Positions 56,001 through 64,000 of a stretch of 64,000 nt of DNA are shown here, one piece after another. This DNA comes from Chytridium lagenaria (lineage: Eukaryota > Chytridiomycota > Chytridiomycetes > Chytridiales > Chytridiaceae), in contig JAHLKC010000103.1 of assembly GCA_025449115.1 (NCBI GenBank), positions 62,001-126,000 of the forward strand. Reading direction: 5' to 3'. The notes under the pieces were generated by a model that was given only the letters and a program-made list of their open reading frames with translations, made no database searches and had not been told where the DNA came from. Each line of letters begins with the position of its first letter. Within the stretch, counting starts at the first letter, position 1. The translations under genes were made by a program, and so were the position numbers.

Positions 56001-56554
56001 CAACTATTAATTTTCGTTTTTGTGTTTCAACATACTTTTTTAAGAGACTCTATATTTTCTCATTCTTATTTACTTTTTGCTTTGTTCGTCCCTTATACTA
56101 AAGCCGCAGACACTGAACTTTACCCTGACGCCCTCTCCCCTTCAGCCACTCCGTCTGTTCCAGTCGTTATAACAGCTTACGCCAAATCCACAAAAACCTC
56201 CCAAGTCCTTTCCCGCTCCACTTCCTGGCCTCAACCTCTCCGTCACCTTCCTACCCTCTCCCGTCTCCCGCCCTTAAAATCGAAGTTGATCGTCAATCTT
56301 GGCACGATAGCGAAACTGGTGACGACCACGCGACCGTTACTATCACCTCAACTTTACCTGTTAAAGGCGTTTGGCTTTATGTGGAAGGACGGCCTGCGGT
56401 GGCGCCAGGGGTGATGGGTGAGAATGCGGTTGTATTTGATGATAATATGCTGGATATTGTGCCTGGGGATGAAATTATTGTGGAGTGTATCGGATTAAGG
56501 GAGGAAGATGTGGTCAAAGCGAGGTGGTATGGGGACTGGGAGGGAGCTCTGTAA
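53090..56554 (+). CDS. Beta-mannosidase, glycoside hydrolase family 2 (intracellular type)
   Basis: Removes terminal beta-mannose from manno-oligosaccharides or N-glycan cores. ATG 53090; exon 1 to 53509. No signal peptide is seen, as in the cytosolic MndB-type clade. N-terminal jelly roll: WHPVTSMPTNIHVDLMAAGV, GETDWLYRC, DTDATVYLNGKEI. Then RVYVRKAQYHWGWDWGPVLI, LWWPAGLGGQPMY, GGANWIPADSFL and MIRVWGGG, split by an intron from IYENDIFYDLCDELGLLVWQ. DFMFACGAYP, RNHPCLAILTGNNEDYA (acid/base Glu in NNE), SEFGMQGYPVPETF (nucleophile Glu in SEFG), ALVWQ, INDCWPCVSWAIVDYYWRPK and PAYFTV complete the barrel. The C-terminal domain ends PVKGVWLYVEG and VKARWYGDWEGAL, stop 56554. One missing base near 55207 (A run) and one near 56252 are needed. 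Confidence 0.95.
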
Positions 56555-56862
56555 ATTTCGAATTTCTTTTGTGATGTGCATATAAAAATACTTCAGACAT
56601 TATAAACGACAGTTCTAATTGTTCTTCTATTTGTTCGGGGTATTCTATGCAAAATGTCTATCCATAAACAAAGATGATTAAAGCGATAATTAAAATACAA
56701 CAAACAATAGTCTCACACGAAACAAAACCATCAAAAAACTTCGTCCCTCTAAAGACACAGGCATACTGTCAAACGCCTGACCACGCCACCATAATATTAA
56801 AAGAGAATTAAAAAAGGGAGGGTTGAAAGTGCCAAAGCATAAGAAAAGGACCCAAAAGCGTT
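56555..56862. other. Convergent 3' intergenic region
   Basis: Between the beta-mannosidase stop and the CAP-lectin stop. AT-rich; AATTAAAAT near 56690 is a weak polyadenylation candidate. No gene seen. Confidence 0.35.
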
Positions 56863-58268
56863 TCAGCGGTTAAAGATCTGGTTATCTCTTCCATTGCAAT
56901 CAAATTGGGTCACGGGGGTTCCAGCCTCATGCACGTTCGTACCGCTCAATTCCAAACATTTACCACTATGCCTTGCCCTGAAACCTCCGCTGCTAGTCAA
57001 TGAGAAGTGTTGGTTTTGGGAGTTGGTACAGCTCCAAAACTACACGTAATTTCATTAATTCAATATCTCCAAAAGGTAATAAAAAGATATAAAATGACTT
57101 CAAGGGGACGTAATGCTTACTCCAACAGTTGCACCATTTACCAAGGACTGTCCTAATACGTCGACACAGAGATCGAGTTTGAAATAGTACAGCCTGACGA
57201 AGGAACTAGCGTTGTCAATAGGTTGAATGCTAATGGTTTGGTTCAAATTTCGGGAGTCACAGGCACGGACGCGGAAGAGACGGGTGCCGGTGGTAGATCT
57301 GCCGTCCGAAGCGTCAAGACAGAGAGGAGTGGGTGTACTATAAACGAAATTAGTGAATGCACTTATCAATAAGAATATAATAAAAAAGGGAGCTTTATAG
57401 GAAACCGCGATAAAGTGAGAATCTGTGAGCGCAATAAAAGAGAGGAGAAAAAGCAAGCAATTGCAAGAACCACTCTAAACCGAACAGTAAAAATAGGATA
57501 AAGCGAACAGCTCAATAGATTTTGACAAAGTAACTCACTTGGCTTCAATTTTGGACTTTAACTGTCCATACCAAGTCTGAGGCACGCTTGCCGGCCATGA
57601 GCAACTTACAGGCTGTCTCAACCGATCATTTGACGTATCAGCGAAATCCTGAGTCCAAAATCCCCTCCCTGTCGACGATACAGAGAATCCAGACCCAAAA
57701 TACCTCGGTCGAGTATGGAGAAGGTTGGCGTTATGGGCGGGCGAACGTTGCCACGCAGCTATCACTTGGTTCTCGCTCACTGAGTTGTCCGCACATCTAA
57801 GAATGAAGCGGGTCAGCTTTGAGAATATAAAAGAAAGATAAATAATAATATGTTAATACAACTTACTCTCTGCCAAGAATGTCCAGTCGGTGACATATGA
57901 CGCCAGTCTGTTTCCCCAAAACATCCCGTTGCAAGAATCATGTCTCAACCCACAATTTCTCGACATACTACACGAAAAAGGTCAATACACAGGCGTAAAC
58001 AAGGGAAATCATACTCTTGTGAATGTGCCTGCGCGGAATTGATGAGACGCTGATCGAGAGAAAGATTGGGGAGATTGTAGTAACGTCTGTAAGCATTGAT
58101 CTTGAGTTTTAGTTAGCAAGGAATTGGCCTGGATGACTGCGGGACCAAAAAAGAATATCCTGCCTTAGCGATCATGGTGCAAGGAGTGGTGATAGATGAT
58201 TGCGCATCTACAAAGTCGAACGAGGCGGCAGCGACCGCTAACGCCAATATGAACTTCAGGACGACCAT
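56863..58268 (-). CDS. Secreted CAP (SCP/PR-1) protein with C-terminal ricin-type lectin domain
   Basis: ATG at 58268 begins a signal peptide (MVVLKFILALAVAAASFDF..DAQ). CAP domain: TPCTMIAK, then INAYRRYYNLPNLSLDQRLI, NSAQAHSQ, GNRLASYVTDWTFLAE, ADNSVSENQVIAAWQRSPAH, NANLLHTRPRYFGSGFS and GFWTQDFAD (the CAP 'W..S..H..n.l......G.g' and '..vW.Q.F' signatures). After a Trp-containing linker comes a beta-trefoil region: TPTPLCLDASDG, LYYFKLDLCVDVLGQS, FSLTSSGGFRARHSGKCLEL and TPVTQFDCNGRDNQIFNR, with the CL-[DE] and Q-x-[WF] features of ricin-B lectin modules, stop 56863. The intron after MIAK starts GCAGGA and must be GC-AG to keep the frame. One base is missing near 57795. Extracellular, lipid or glycan binding is likely. 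No toxin subunit is present. Confidence 0.85.
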
Positions 58269-58843
58269 TCTTGCAATGTTGTTTCTGGAGGACGTGTTTT
58301 CGTTGCGAGGCTCGTCTTTATTTTCCTGTAAAAAGGCTCAACACGATTTAAACAACACGGGTGAACAATCGTATGCGGTATGAGTCTTTTATAACAAACA
58401 ATATAAGGATAAGAGACATCGTTACGAACAAAGGGTTATGGTTTGGAAGCATTGCTTCAGGCATTTAAGAATTAGGACAATGCGAAGATCTCTGAAGAAA
58501 GCACCTGAATCAAGGGTTATGTCAAGGTTTAGTTCCCAATCAGCAAATTATGGCGGACCACAGGTAAAAACGGGATGATGTTTGAAGTACGGACAAGAAA
58601 GTGCAACGTTGGGACATGAAGTTGTATAAACAAAAAGTGAGAGGTGAAGGAAGAGGGATTCCTGACATTTGGATGCATTCTTCATATACACCCTATTCCG
58701 TACACCGCTTCCATATCTAAAACTATTGAAACCGTCGCATTCTCTTCCTAGCTTTGATACATCTGTTCATCGAGGGGTCAGTCAAGCGAGAGACAACCTC
58801 AGGACAACCTTCCTAGTTCAGTCAAAATTTCAAAACCTGGACC
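58269..58843. promoter_or_regulatory. Divergent upstream region (CAP-lectin / SCFD2-like)
   Basis: Head-to-head spacer of 575 bp. GTTGTATAAACAAAAAGTGA near 58620 resembles a TATA element for the plus-strand gene. No coding signal recognised. Confidence 0.4.
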
Positions 58844-61800
58844 ATGACCGACCTCCCCAGTTCGACCCGCTCTTTCTTCTCCGACCTCCTTCCAAACCTC
58901 AGCAACACCGTCCTCATATACGATAAACCGTTTGAACAGGTACAATTTCATCATCTCTTCATCTCCACTGGGTTTTCGACCTTAATCATTTTGCTTTCGC
59001 ATTTCCTCAATCCAACACATGAACAGGTCATAAAATGGAGCTGTCCTGGCGGATTTGGCGCATTCCTAGACGCAGGTGTGATCGCTCTCCGTAGCCTTGA
59101 GACCATTTCCGAAAAAGTAGGAAAGGAGTTTGGATCCAGCGCTTCCATGAATAATGAAGATGTGAGGGACGCACCAATCTTTGGTGATGATCCCGCAGAG
59201 ATAGGGTTTGTTTTCCTCCATTCCGCGATCAACAGAGTCTTCTCGTATTTACCATGTATTTATAGAACCTTAATGAACGTCACCTCTGTTCTTTTCCTCA
59301 TCTCCACACATCTTGCCCGTCACTCTGATGTCATTCGCTACATCCTACATCCGCGTCCACCTCTTCCCGTCCATCCCGGAGTTCCCGGTCGGCCGCCTCA
59401 ACGTTTTTTTAAAGAGTGTAGGATTGTATGCAGCGTATCGGAGGTGGCTCATGTTGCAGGGTTGGAAATGGAACCTGACCTTGTGGCAGAATACGAGGCT
59501 TATCTTGGATTTGAGAGGTATTTCGGGAGAGTCGAGAGTAAGGTTAAAGCATGGATGAGTGAAAGGGGTGAGAGGTATGTCTTTTCTTTCCTTTCATCTT
59601 GAGTGTTATCTTTTCCGCATATTAGCATGTTAGTTACTTACTTTCTCCTGGTCTGTTTAGCTACCCCGATTTTGAATTCGAAGAGGATCCAGTCGTGATC
59701 GTCGAACATCTTCCCCTTGTCTACGCCACCATCTCTAACGACCTCTTTGTGATCCCCTCGGACATATTTCCAAGGCTCTACCCACGTGATGAAGGTAATT
59801 TCTTTTTAAAACCGTTTCTTATTATAAATAAGGTCAGACAGTGAAAAGTTTGGATGCTCCGACGTCTTTTGACGTAATATAAGTTATGGTTTTTTGTTCT
59901 CATCTTTATAGCGGGACACTCGCGATCTTGCCGCGTCCATATCCTCCATGTTAGAAAGCATGAATCTCAAAGAGGAGTATTTTGTTTTAGGCAAAAACCC
60001 CTTTATTCTTCCATTTATTTACATATTAAAATAGGCGAAACTTCCAAATCCGTATCCCGCTGCATCATCGCGCAATCCATGACCTCACCTCGTCGGAAAT
60101 CAGAGTCGAATGTTGCCGTGATACTTGTAGACAGGGTAAACTTCATGTATGGGATCAAGTCTGACCCTTTTCCCTCTTATACAGACTTACGACCTGGCAA
60201 CACCTGTAAGCCATAGCGATAACCTAATTGATCAGATGAGGAACGTTATGGGCGATGGGAGCATGGATGTGATGATTGATTCAACTGCTATATTGCCAGA
60301 ATGGGATCAAGGAGGTAAACAGCATTCTTTGACTCATCCTTACGCCGTTAGGTCCCGCGACCCTCTCCCACGGCTCCGACCCTGACACCATGGATCTGTT
60401 GACCGTTCTCACAATGCTGGGAAGGAAAGACGGGCTGGTGGCGGTTCGGAAACGCATTGTAGACTTAATCGGACGGTATGTGCCTGATGGACGACCAAAA
60501 GTCTTGGGGAAGGTGACTTTGGAGCAATTAGAGAGACTTCTGCGGGTCCTTGTGGATGGGTCTGGAGGCATTGGGGGATCCCTTTTAGAGACTGTGGCAG
60601 GGGTTGTAGAGGGAGTTAGAGAGGGGTGAGGGTTTTATACTGGTGGTTAGCTGATTAGGTTGATAGACAGGCTGTAAATTGGGATGAATTGATGGCAATT
60701 GAACGAGTGATTGCAATGTCGGTGGCTGAAGCGCCAGAGGCTTCTTCTGTTATTGCACCTATCAGGGATGTCGTGAGTCAAGGACTACAAAGGCAATCTG
60801 GTGAGTAACTTTTCGGTTTATCATGTTCTAATATATATTTGACAAAGCAGGAACATCTACTCCACCTCATCTACGTACCGGTACACCCCCACACTCTCCT
60901 TCACCAGCATCGTCTCGGTTGCCCTCAACAGCCTCAAGTTATACGGGTCGTAGTTCGACAGTTGAAGCGAGGAACGCGGGGTTGATGATGCATTGCGGTT
61001 GATGGTATTTGGGTTTGGATTACTTGGAAGAGTTGGAGGAGGAGATAAAGGGTTTGGGGAGGAGGAGGAAATGCTTGTGAGGGATGCCTTAGTGAAAGCT
61101 GTGATGAGCGACGCTGGATTTGGGGAACAGGATGTGAGTGCTCTTTCTTCCCTAAACTGTCGGGTTTTATTTTGGTAATAATCTGTAGTCTACTTCTGCT
61201 TTGTGGAGGAAATGGAGGAAGGATGTGGATGAATGGACAAATGATTGCGTTAGAGTTTTGAAAAGGATCATGGGTGGGATGCAAAAGACCACATCAAATC
61301 CGTTTAGGTATAGCTGTCTTTCTTAAATCTTATAACTTATGCTTTATTGTTTAGCGGATCATCACCTCAGGGATTTCAGTCGCTTATACGTCGGATTGCT
61401 TTAGAAGCTGCTCATACGCCAAGTGGCGTGGCTGGAGCTGGTCAGACGGCGACCGGTGTGAGCGGGATGGATGAGCTTGTGCATGTACCGTATGGGGGAC
61501 TTTGGGATCGGTGTTAAGTGGATTCAGGTGAGTAATTTTGATTTCGTACATTATTATACACCTTTTGTGTTATACACGTTGAAATGGCTTAAAAAAAAAA
61601 GTGTGTTTGGACGAAAGAAAATGGGATTAACGGATTGCTTTATAACTGCCAGTTGCGCAGCGAGCTATTGTCACCGTTTTTTTCCCTTCCTACGCGCTTT
61701 TGACCAATATCAATTTTTAATATCTAATTGTTACATTCCATAAAACCAGCCGTCTTCTCGGAGGTGGCAACCGACTGCGACCAGGCCATTTTTCAAGAGT

Positions 61801-61984
61801 CATAATATTTGTCGTTGGTGGTATGACATGCATGGAGATGCGCGACGTGAGGGAAGCAGTGAGGGAAGCAAGTGGAGGTTTACCTGCAGGAGGGACGCAG
61901 ATAATGGTAGGGTCGACGGGGCTGTTAAGTGGAGTGGATGTAGTTAGGAGATTGTTCCCTCAAGTGCCGAGGACGTTGATTTAG
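58844..61984 (+). CDS. Sec1-family domain-containing protein, SCFD2-like
   Basis: SM (Sec1/Munc18)-type protein implicated in vesicle traffic. ATG 58844: SFFSDLLPNLSNTVLIYDKP, then an intron, then WSCPGGFGAFLDAGVIALRS, SYIRVHLFPSIPEFPVGRLN and VFLKSVGLYAAYRRW. Middle: LVYATISNDLFVIPSDIFPR, AASISSMLESMNLKEEYFVL, VILVDRTYDLATPVSHSDNL (the SM 'lDR..Dl.tP..H' signature) and NVMGDGSMDVMIDS. Then LGRKDGLVAVRKRIVDLIGR, KVTLEQLERLLRVLVDGSGG, AVNWDELMAIERVIAM and WRKWRKDVDEWTNDCVRVLK. The end is FVVGGMTCMEMRDVREAVRE with QIMVGSTGLLSGVDVVRRLF ('lvGG.T..E......' and '...gT..l...'), stop TAG 61982-61984. About ten introns. Canonical SLY1 or VPS33 is less likely given the short N-terminal region. Confidence 0.75.
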
Positions 61985-62164
61985 TAAAGTAAAATTTTGG
62001 AGTGGGGATTATTTTATCTCTCATTATTCTTTTAAAGAAAACTTATGAAATTCATATCTGTAACATCGTCTTCCCTTCTAAAAATCTTTCCCGTTGCCTC
62101 TCTTTCCACACCGTTAAAATTATTTGACTCCCAGAACTTCCATTAATAAATTTTTCAGACGTTG
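61985..62164. other. Short intergenic region
   Basis: 180-bp AT-rich tail-to-head spacer. No feature recognised. Confidence 0.3.
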
Positions 62165-62608
62165 ATGCAAGGCCCTTCCATAATATCCTCAACGTTCTCC
62201 AAAAGTCCGGGAAGGCCGCACTTAAAGTCGACAATTCAAGAAAGGCGTATCCGAAATACCGCCCGTCAACGCGCTCTTAGAGCCAGAATATCCCCAGAAG
62301 AAAAGGAAATCCGTAGAGACGCCGATGCCCATCGGAAGCGTGCAGCCAGAGCAATGGAGACCTCTGAACAAGCGAACGCACGGAGAGCAGCCAATGCTGC
62401 TCGACGGAAAGCAATGAGGGAGAGACAGCCTCTTGAAGAAAAGGAAAGGCGGAGGGCTTTGGATACTTCACGGAAGAGAGAGTTGAGGGCTGCGGAAACG
62501 GCGGAGGAGAGGGAGAAACGGAGGGCAGCGGATGCTGAGCGAAAGAGAGGTATGCGAGCGGAAAGAAGTACTGGAAAAGAAGGGTGCCCAGTGGGAGCCA
62601 GACCATGA
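62165..62608 (+). CDS. Basic protein of four 23-residue repeats (STPR-type)
   Basis: Intact single-exon frame of 147 residues, ATG 62165 to TGA 62606-62608. After a short Ser/Pro/basic start (HLKSTIQERRIRNTARQRAL), four 23-24-residue units follow: SPEEKEIRRDADAHRKRAAR; SEQANARRAANAARRKAMRE; LEEKERRRALDTSRKRELRA; AEEREKRRAADAERKRGMRA. Each has an acidic turn (EE/EK), RR, an Ala-rich helix and KR..R. This periodicity matches the 'score and three amino acid peptide repeat' (STPR), a DNA-binding domain known from FMBP-1 and found across eukaryotes. There is no zinc finger or other domain, so this is a minimal version. Predicted all-helical, strongly basic, probably nuclear. Confidence 0.7.
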   Translation: MQGPSIISSTFSKSPGRPHLKSTIQERRIRNTARQRALRARISPEEKEIRRDADAHRKRAARAMETSEQANARRAANAARRKAMRERQPLEEKERRRALDTSRKRELRAAETAEEREKRRAADAERKRGMRAERSTGKEGCPVGARP

Positions 62609-63015
62609 TGACTTGTGCATTCCGTGGATGTGAAGAGGAACGTTTGTAGAAGAGAGAGGTCATATTTGAATAAAATATACATTGAGCTGGCTCAATGGAG
62701 AGAGAGAAATGGACTAGACATGTTATTACGTCCCATCAGAACGCGTCTGGTTGAGATAAAGAGCTAAATGCAACACTAATACATTAAACAGCTCTATAGA
62801 AACCATACTATATGTGTATCCATTATCCATTTCAGGATACTTGAAAGCACTTAAACGCACTACACGGAAATCGTGCGATCTGTTTCATGGCACTCTTAAA
62901 CTAGTTTGCTGCAGCTTTAAAACCTGCTTGGACGCATACCCCACGATATCAGCACCAAGCTCACCAATTTTTGTGGTATTTTACGAAATTCTCCACCACC
63001 CACAACAACCTATTC
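62609..63015. promoter_or_regulatory. Upstream region of the aspartic protease gene
   Basis: 407-bp tail-to-head spacer. TGAATAAAATATACATTG near 62670 could end the previous transcript. A pyrimidine-rich CCACCACCCACAACAACC leader lies just upstream of ATG 63016. No gene seen. Confidence 0.4.
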
Positions 63016-64000
63016 ATGAAGGTCTCCATCGCTCTCGCCGCGCTCGTTGGTCTCTTGGCCGTCACTTCCTCGGATGCAAAGGTCGTCAAGTGAGTATACA
63101 TTGATATATCAGACTGCATGCTCAGTGGAATCATTGCGGGAGTGGAGGTTTTGTCAAAGGTGTCGTTGTGGAGGTACCCTTTGGAAAGTGTGGGTGTGGA
63201 GGACGAGAGGCGGGGTATACAGCGCACGGTATTCGAACTGTATACCGTGCTATGAATGCTTAACTCTGTCGTCGCAGTAGTCCATACCTTATTGCGTTTT
63301 CATTTCTGATCCCATTATAACACCCATATTCAAAAGGGCCAAGCTCCGTCGCATCCCCGTCACCAGAAATCACTCCTGGGTCAATTTACTCACGGGCGTT
63401 TCCGGCTCTTCGCCCACCAAGTATTCTCCTGGTCATGGACTCGCTGAGGAGGACCAGATGGCGTTCTTTGGGCCTGATGCCAAGGAGGCGAAGCATGGAG
63501 TCGCTTTGACCAACTTTATGAACGCGCAGTACTTTGGGGAGGTTACTATTGGTGAGTTCCGGGTTCTGTTCTTGTTGGGTCTGCTGTGAAATATGGATGG
63601 TTTTTAAAGGATATATATGTTGCTTGTTTCGTAGGTACCCCTCCTCAGACCTTCACTGTCGTGTATGACACTGAAGCTCTAACCTTTGGTGAGTTGTTTG
63701 TTCTCATATGCCGTTTTTCGCCACTTTTAGGCACCTCCTGACTCTAGCACAAAAATCGTATGACTAATAATCCTTGAAAACAGGGTCCCCTCCACGCGCT
63801 GCAGCTCCATCGCATGCTGGCTCCACCGTCGTTTCGACGCGGGCGCCTCCGAGACGTTCCGTGAGAACGGCACCACTTTTGCCATCCAATACGGTACGGG
63901 TAGTCTCGAGGGCGTCATCTCCAACGATGTTGTTGGGATCGCCGATCTTGAGATTAAGAGCCAGGATTTCGGGGAGAGCATTAAGGAACCTGGAATCACT
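63016..64000 (+). CDS. Pepsin-like aspartic protease (vacuolar/secreted; 5' part, cut by window edge)
   Basis: A1-family protease (saccharopepsin/cathepsin D type). ATG 63016 starts a signal peptide (MKVSIALAALVGLLAVTSSD). After intron 1 comes a propeptide, KLRRIPVTRNHSWVNLLTGV with the basic KLRRIP motif of pepsinogen-like propeptides, then DQMAFFGPDAKEAKHGVAL. The mature start is FMNAQYFGEVTIG then TPPQTFTVV.DT, the first catalytic Asp (about 63667). In the sequence as given, one G is missing in the codon after that Asp-Thr, so the active-site DTGSSNLW reads out of frame until the next splice; restoring it fits the next exon exactly. Then VPSTRCSSIACWLHRRFDAG, FAIQYGTGSLEGVISNDVVG (flap region) and IKSQDFGESI, to the window end. 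The second Asp lies beyond 64000. Confidence 0.9.

Overview
The window reads as nuclear DNA of a flagellated (zoosporic) fungus, most likely a chytrid. Evidence: short spliceosomal introns (about 36-300 nt) in nearly every gene, fungal-type proteins (EFM6-like methyltransferase, Ldb17/SPIN90, GUF1, PNGase A, GH2 beta-mannosidase, pepsin-like protease), and at the left edge the start of a Kintoun/DNAAF2-like PIH1 protein, an axonemal dynein assembly factor expected only in organisms with motile flagella. There is no operon, phage, CRISPR or plasmid content. The species call is inference.

Layout. 0-9 kb: DNAAF2-like (-), RhoGEF/PH protein (+), mitochondrial GTPase GUF1 (-). 9-19 kb: a membrane protein with a cytoplasmic SH3 domain (+), a Cache-domain membrane sensor (+), ESCRT-II subunit VPS25 (-), and a proline/serine-rich protein with an internal 332-bp duplication (+). 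19-26 kb: a cysteine-rich surface protein (+), peptide-N-glycosidase A with minisatellite-filled introns (-), and an EFM6-like lysine methyltransferase (+). 26-31 kb: a poly-Ser nuclear-type protein, a Pro/Gln/His-rich putative HTH DNA-binding protein, and a roughly 0.9-kb higher-order tandem array built from copies of that gene's 3' end. 31-38 kb: ING-family PHD protein (-), NHP2 (+), CID protein RPRD1/Rtt103 (-). 38-46 kb: gelsolin/villin-like protein (-), eIF2 gamma (+), a small secreted protein (-), an SDR without the catalytic tyrosine (-). 47-64 kb: Ldb17/SPIN90 (+), TALE homeobox factor (+), beta-mannosidase (+), secreted CAP plus ricin-type lectin protein (-), SCFD2-like Sec1 protein (+), a 23-residue-repeat (STPR-type) basic protein (+), and the start of a pepsin-like aspartic protease (+).

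The genes are mostly independent housekeeping or signalling loci. Loose themes are actin and Rho control (RhoGEF, gelsolin-like, Ldb17/SPIN90, SH3 membrane protein), membrane traffic (VPS25, SCFD2), chromatin and transcription (ING, RPRD1/Rtt103, homeobox, HTH and STPR proteins), and glycan or secreted functions (PNGase A, beta-mannosidase, CAP-lectin, protease).

A pervasive oddity affects all annotation here: at least a dozen otherwise convincing genes show one-base frame breaks, nearly all explained by one missing base and often in a short homopolymer, while NHP2, eIF2 gamma and most of ING read cleanly. This looks like long-read consensus error rather than gene death. Exon boundaries below come from reading splice signals and protein similarity by eye, so spans are firmer than individual exons.
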